A DNA stretch of 9,867 nucleotides from an uncultured Bacteroidales bacterium (GTDB lineage Bacteria; Bacteroidota; Bacteroidia; Bacteroidales; P3): NCBI GenBank assembly GCA_947097635.1, contig CAMURW010000035.1, positions 1-9,867 of the forward strand, in the 5' to 3' direction. The notes below the pieces were generated by a model, which did no database searches, was not told the DNA's origin, and saw only the letters and a list, made by a program, of their open reading frames with translations. This document shows positions 7,338 through 9,867 of the stretch, piece after piece (position 1 is the first letter of the stretch; the number at the start of each line of letters is the position of its first letter). Both the position numbers and the translations under genes were made by a program.

Positions 7338-7408
7338 TTGTCCAACCGGGGCTCGAACCTGGACTGGCAGAACCAAAATCTGTTGTGCTACCATTACACC
7401 ATTGGACA
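7338..7408 (-). tRNA. tRNA-Gln (anticodon UUG)
   Basis: A complete 71-nt cloverleaf without an encoded CCA. The acceptor stem TGTCCAA/TTGGACA (7408-7402 with 7345-7339) pairs perfectly. The D arm is GTGT-AATGGTA-GCAC. The anticodon loop TTTTGGT has anticodon TTG (7376-7374), reading CAA and by wobble CAG. The variable loop is 4 nt and the T loop is TTCGAGC. The discriminator base is A (7338), followed by CAG rather than CCA, so CCA must be added enzymatically. Two stems each carry one A-C mismatch: the first pair of the anticodon stem and the middle pair of the T stem. Everything else is canonical, and the gene has an upstream promoter and a downstream terminator, so it is likely functional. 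Confidence 0.96.
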
Positions 7409-7439
7409 ATCATACGCTATGGCGAATCAAATTTGACTG

Positions 7440-7479
7440 CAAAAATACTACTTTTTTGCCATACGGCAAAATTTTTTTT
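7440..7479 (-). promoter_or_regulatory. Bacteroidota-type promoter of tRNA-Gln
   Basis: On the minus strand TTTG (7470-7467) is followed after 19 bp by TATTTTTG (7447-7440), an exact match to the Bacteroidota primary sigma pattern with -33 TTTG and -7 TAnnTTTG. A run of eight A followed by four T (7479-7468) sits directly at and upstream of the -33 element, like an UP-type A-tract of stable RNA promoters. Transcription should begin near 7433-7436, leaving a 5' leader of about 25 nt to be trimmed by RNase P. The -33 region is also a perfect 7-bp inverted repeat (7454-7471). Confidence 0.8.
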
Positions 7480-7726
7480 ATCCCAGAAGTGGCATTACAT
7501 GCTAAGGCGCTGAAAGAGAGAAATGTTTTCGACAAGGCACGCACAAGAATCCCAACGCATACGTTCCTCTTTCTCCCACGAGACAAAGCCTTTTCCGAGA
7601 AAATCGCACAAAAAACGGAACAAGTTAATCCTTGATGTGAGGCAAGCGTACAAAGGAAGTGAGAGTACAGGCAGAAGAAGGCGGGACTACGTGTTTCTTT
7701 GCCGAAGATGACTGGGTATGGCTGCG

Positions 7727-7756
7727 CGAAATTAAAGTTCTATTTTTTTCGCCAAA
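7727..7756 (-). promoter_or_regulatory. weak promoter-like pair within the gap
   Basis: On the minus strand TTTG (7756-7753) is followed after 18 bp by TAATTTCG (7734-7727), one mismatch from TAnnTTTG. No gene starts downstream before the tRNA promoter. If real, it would drive a small RNA or a longer tRNA precursor. A one-mismatch match in an AT-rich stretch is easily chance. An inverted repeat CTATTT/AAATAG (7740-7745, 7761-7766) flanks the -33 element. Confidence 0.25.
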
Positions 7757-7814
7757 GTTCAAATAGCAGACGGAACGGAGTCAATCCGCGCGTCAGGTAG
7801 TGGAAAAGTCGAGA

Positions 7815-7856
7815 ATGGGTCGGAAATGGGTCGGAAATGGGTCGGAAACTTCCGAC
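7815..7856. repeat. three perfect 11-bp tandem repeats ending in an inverted partner
   Basis: ATGGGTCGGAA occurs three times with no gap (7815-7825, 7826-7836, 7837-7847). The last copy's GTCGGAA (7841-7847) is followed after 2 bp by TTCCGAC (7850-7856), its exact inverse. The 11-bp period is close to one helical turn, so the copies would face the same side of the DNA. In minus-strand RNA the single GUCGGAA could pair with any of the three UUCCGAC copies; the nearest gives GUCGGA-AGUU-UCCGAC, a 6-bp stem with a 4-nt loop. It lies about 90 nt past the acyl-CoA synthetase stop. No function is known to me. Confidence 0.9.
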
Positions 7857-7948
7857 GCACTATCGGTGCACACGAGACGCAGCGGCGACTTCTTTGAGGA
7901 CTGCATTCGCATCCCTTATTCGTTACTGTTAGGACATCTTGCGGACTA

Positions 7949-9835
7949 TCAGTTGTTGCTGCCACCGAAACGAGGGAACTTGATGCTGGGGAGCTCGACA
8001 CCTCGGAGGCCGCTGAGGAGACCTTTCTTGGGCTGGGCATCGGTGTGCTCGTAGATGTCCGCTATCAGGCTCTCGTATTTTTTCAGCAACACGCTGCGTT
8101 TGATTTTCATCGTGGGAGAAAGCAGGCCATTCTGGCTGGTCCACTCCTCGGCCACCAGGCGGAATTTCTTTACTTGCTCGTGAGGAGCGAATCCTTTGTT
8201 GAACTCCTCGATGATGTCGTGATATTTTTTCACCACCTCGGGCATGGCTATCAGCACATTGTTGTCGCGGAAGTGCAGATGATGCTTTAGTGCCCAGTAG
8301 TGAAGGGTGTTGAAGTTGGGGGCTATGATGGCTGCAGCCACTTTCTCGTTGGCACCCACCACCATCATCTGGTCTATAAACTCGCTCTCGCAAATCTTGT
8401 TCTCCAGAATCTGCGGTGCCACGTACTTGCCGACACTGAGTTTGAAAATATCCTTCTTGCGGTCGGTGATTTTCAGGTACATGCCATCTTCGAGCCGGCC
8501 CACGTCGCCAGTATGGAACCAGCCGTCGTTGTCCAGCACCTGCGACGTGTATTCGGGGTCCTTGTAATAGCCCAGCATCACCTGGGGACCGCGTGTGAGG
8601 ATTTCGCCATCATCGGCCAGCTTCAACTCTGTGCCGCTTAGTTTGGGGCCAACGGTGCCTATCTTCACGTATCCGTCGTGAGGGTTGTTCACGGCTATCA
8701 CTGGCGATGTTTCGCTAAGACCGTAGCCTTCGTAAATATTCATGCCGGCAGCGCTGAAGAGACGCACGATGCGTTCCTGCACACTGCTGCCGCCGGTGAT
8801 GATGACAAGGCTGTGACCGCCGAATAGCTCACGCCATTGGCTGTACACCAGTTTGTCGTATACACGTTGCATCATTCGGTACCAGATCCCCCAGCGCTGA
8901 CGCGAATAGTCGAACTTGACGCCATGCTTGAAAGCGCCGTTGTAGATGCGTCTTTTGATGCCGCTGAAATCTTTGCCGGCTGCATACAGCTTGTCATACA
9001 CCATTTCCAACACCCGTGGCACGGCACAGAAGCCATCGGCGTGTATCTCGGCCATATTCTGCTGTATGGTGCCGATGCTTTCGGCATAGTAGATGCTGAT
9101 GCCAAGGTATTGATAATGGTAATTCATGCTGCGCTCGTACACATGGTTGAGGGGCAGGAAGGAGAGTACCTTACAGCTGCTGTCCATAATCTGTACTTTG
9201 CTGTGCGCCAAAAAGTTGGTACAAAGATTGCGATGGCTCAGCATCACACCTTTTGGCAGTCCTGTAGTGCCGCTGGTATAAATGAGCGAGGTCCAGTCGT
9301 CCGGATGCACATTGTCCTTGCGCTGCTCCAGAACGGCAAGGTTCTTGTCGCGACTGGCAATGCCCATCTCCAGAATGTCCAGAATACGTTTCTCGCCTTC
9401 AATGTTGTTCATGGTATACACATCGGGTACGAAGTCGCCTGCTTTTTTCAGTTCTTCCAACGTAGGCCGTATGTGGTTCATCAGCACCCTGTTGCTCACT
9501 ATTATCAATTTGGCTTCGCTATGGCGCACGATGTGCAGATAGTTCTCGGTAGAGAGCGTGGGATACACGGGCACATGGATAATACCATTCATCGCCAACG
9601 CCATGTCCACGAAGTTCCACTCGGGGCAGTTTTGCGATATCGTAACCACTTTGTCGCTCGGCTGAAGGCCTAACTCAATGAGGCCGTAGGCCAAAAAATG
9701 AGCGAACTTATAGTAGTCGTGTGCACTGTATTTTACCCATTCGCCGTTGCTTTTACCCGCCAGAATGTCATCCTTGGGATAGTTGATTACCAGATTGTCC
9801 AGCAGATCGAAAGTGCGAGTAATCTGTATTTCCAT
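7949..9835 (-). CDS. long-chain fatty acid-CoA ligase (AMP-forming acyl-CoA synthetase)
   Basis: Activates fatty acids to acyl-CoA through an acyl-AMP intermediate, probably at the inner face of the cytoplasmic membrane. It belongs to the ANL adenylating superfamily and resembles COG1022 long-chain synthetases. The 628-residue product shows the AMP-binding P-loop YTSGTTGLPKG (186-196), FLPLNHVYER (226-235), the adenine-binding GYGLSETSP (370-378), HTGD (441-444), the hinge region ITDRKKDIFKLSVGKYVAP (456-474) and the C-terminal Lys motif LSPTMKIKR (572-580), with Lys577 as the presumed catalytic lysine. About 30 residues follow the core as a basic tail (PKKGLLSGLRG). The start MEIQITRTFDLLD is typical for the family. 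The frame stays open to the right edge of the window, but no better start is visible. The chain-length preference, and fatty-acid import versus lipid recycling as its role, cannot be told from sequence alone. Confidence 0.93.
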   Translation of the reverse strand: MEIQITRTFDLLDNLVINYPKDDILAGKSNGEWVKYSAHDYYKFAHFLAYGLIELGLQPSDKVVTISQNCPEWNFVDMALAMNGIIHVPVYPTLSTENYLHIVRHSEAKLIIVSNRVLMNHIRPTLEELKKAGDFVPDVYTMNNIEGEKRILDILEMGIASRDKNLAVLEQRKDNVHPDDWTSLIYTSGTTGLPKGVMLSHRNLCTNFLAHSKVQIMDSSCKVLSFLPLNHVYERSMNYHYQYLGISIYYAESIGTIQQNMAEIHADGFCAVPRVLEMVYDKLYAAGKDFSGIKRRIYNGAFKHGVKFDYSRQRWGIWYRMMQRVYDKLVYSQWRELFGGHSLVIITGGSSVQERIVRLFSAAGMNIYEGYGLSETSPVIAVNNPHDGYVKIGTVGPKLSGTELKLADDGEILTRGPQVMLGYYKDPEYTSQVLDNDGWFHTGDVGRLEDGMYLKITDRKKDIFKLSVGKYVAPQILENKICESEFIDQMMVVGANEKVAAAIIAPNFNTLHYWALKHHLHFRDNNVLIAMPEVVKKYHDIIEEFNKGFAPHEQVKKFRLVAEEWTSQNGLLSPTMKIKRSVLLKKYESLIADIYEHTDAQPKKGLLSGLRGVELPSIKFPRFGGSNN

Positions 9836-9867
9836 TATATTGTTTACTTCAATGTTGGCGACAGGAC
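9836..9867. other. 5' leader of the acyl-CoA synthetase gene
   Basis: Only 32 bp upstream of the start codon are in the window. The minus-strand leader ends AACAATATA before the ATG: A-rich with no purine-rich Shine-Dalgarno, as is normal for Bacteroidota. No promoter can be judged. Confidence 0.4.

Larger units (their letters stand above)
7409..7948. other. 540-bp gap between the acyl-CoA synthetase and tRNA-Gln
   Basis: No convincing gene is present. The open frames here are short, lack family resemblance, or simply run antisense into the neighbouring gene. The stretch holds the tRNA promoter at its left end, a weak minus-strand promoter-like pair (7727-7756), and the triple 11-bp tandem repeat at 7815-7847 with its inverted partner. 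I find no standard terminator for the acyl-CoA synthetase. I see no transposase remnant or target-site duplication. Confidence 0.6.

Noticed and set aside
7452..7479. Hairpin plus T8 on the plus strand, considered as an intrinsic terminator
   Set aside because: No plus-strand gene precedes it, the stem is short and AT-rich, and the same bases are better explained as the -33 and A-tract of the minus-strand tRNA promoter.
7523..7711. A 62-codon plus-strand frame in the gap, considered as a small gene
   Set aside because: It is Arg/Lys/Ser-rich with no hydrophobic or motif pattern, there is no promoter on that strand, and it is no longer than expected by chance.
7759..8040. A 93-codon minus-strand frame that covers the tandem repeat and overlaps the end of the acyl-CoA synthetase
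   Set aside because: Its first part is an out-of-frame reading of the conserved ligase C-terminus, and the repeat simply encodes a repeating peptide; no independent support.
8837..9673. A 278-codon plus-strand open frame opposite the acyl-CoA synthetase
   Set aside because: It is an antisense shadow over conserved adenylation motifs, with no domain resemblance.

Overview
The window reads as an ordinary chromosomal segment of a Bacteroidota bacterium, most likely order Bacteroidales and possibly Prevotellaceae. Three signs support this: a PorT/SprT-type outer-membrane protein, which is characteristic of the phylum's type IX secretion system; a signal peptide cut at Ala|Gln; and a promoter upstream of the tRNA that exactly matches the Bacteroidota -33/-7 pattern (TTTG, 19 bp, TAnnTTTG). 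Genus-level placement is a guess. All six protein genes and the one tRNA gene lie on the minus strand, so transcription runs from high to low coordinates.

Layout in transcription order: a long-chain acyl-CoA synthetase (9835-7949); a gene-poor stretch of about 540 bp holding a triple 11-bp tandem repeat; a tRNA-Gln(UUG) gene with its own promoter and its own strong intrinsic terminator; a cytoplasmic type I L-asparaginase (7238-6213) followed 29 bp later by a heptose-7-phosphate kinase of the HldA/RfaE1 type (6183-5170); a perfect 10-bp-stem hairpin that looks like a terminator; then porT (5081-4353), a COG2509-type FAD-dependent oxidoreductase (4256-2670) and uvrB (2599-161), separated by 96 and 70 bp. 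The last 160 bp hold no gene.

The genes are housekeeping or envelope functions rather than one pathway. Asparaginase and HldA look like a two-gene transcription unit. porT, the oxidoreductase and uvrB could be read as one longer unit, with no obvious shared function. HldA (heptose for LPS core or surface polysaccharide) and PorT (T9SS, whose cargo is often anchored to LPS) both serve the outer membrane, but their adjacency here is only suggestive.

I see no mobile element, CRISPR array, defence island or clearly new system. The points most worth a second look are the UvrB protein, which is about 130 residues longer than usual because of an expanded linker before the C-terminal UVR motif, and the 11-bp tandem repeat with its inverted partner in the gap between the acyl-CoA synthetase and the tRNA.
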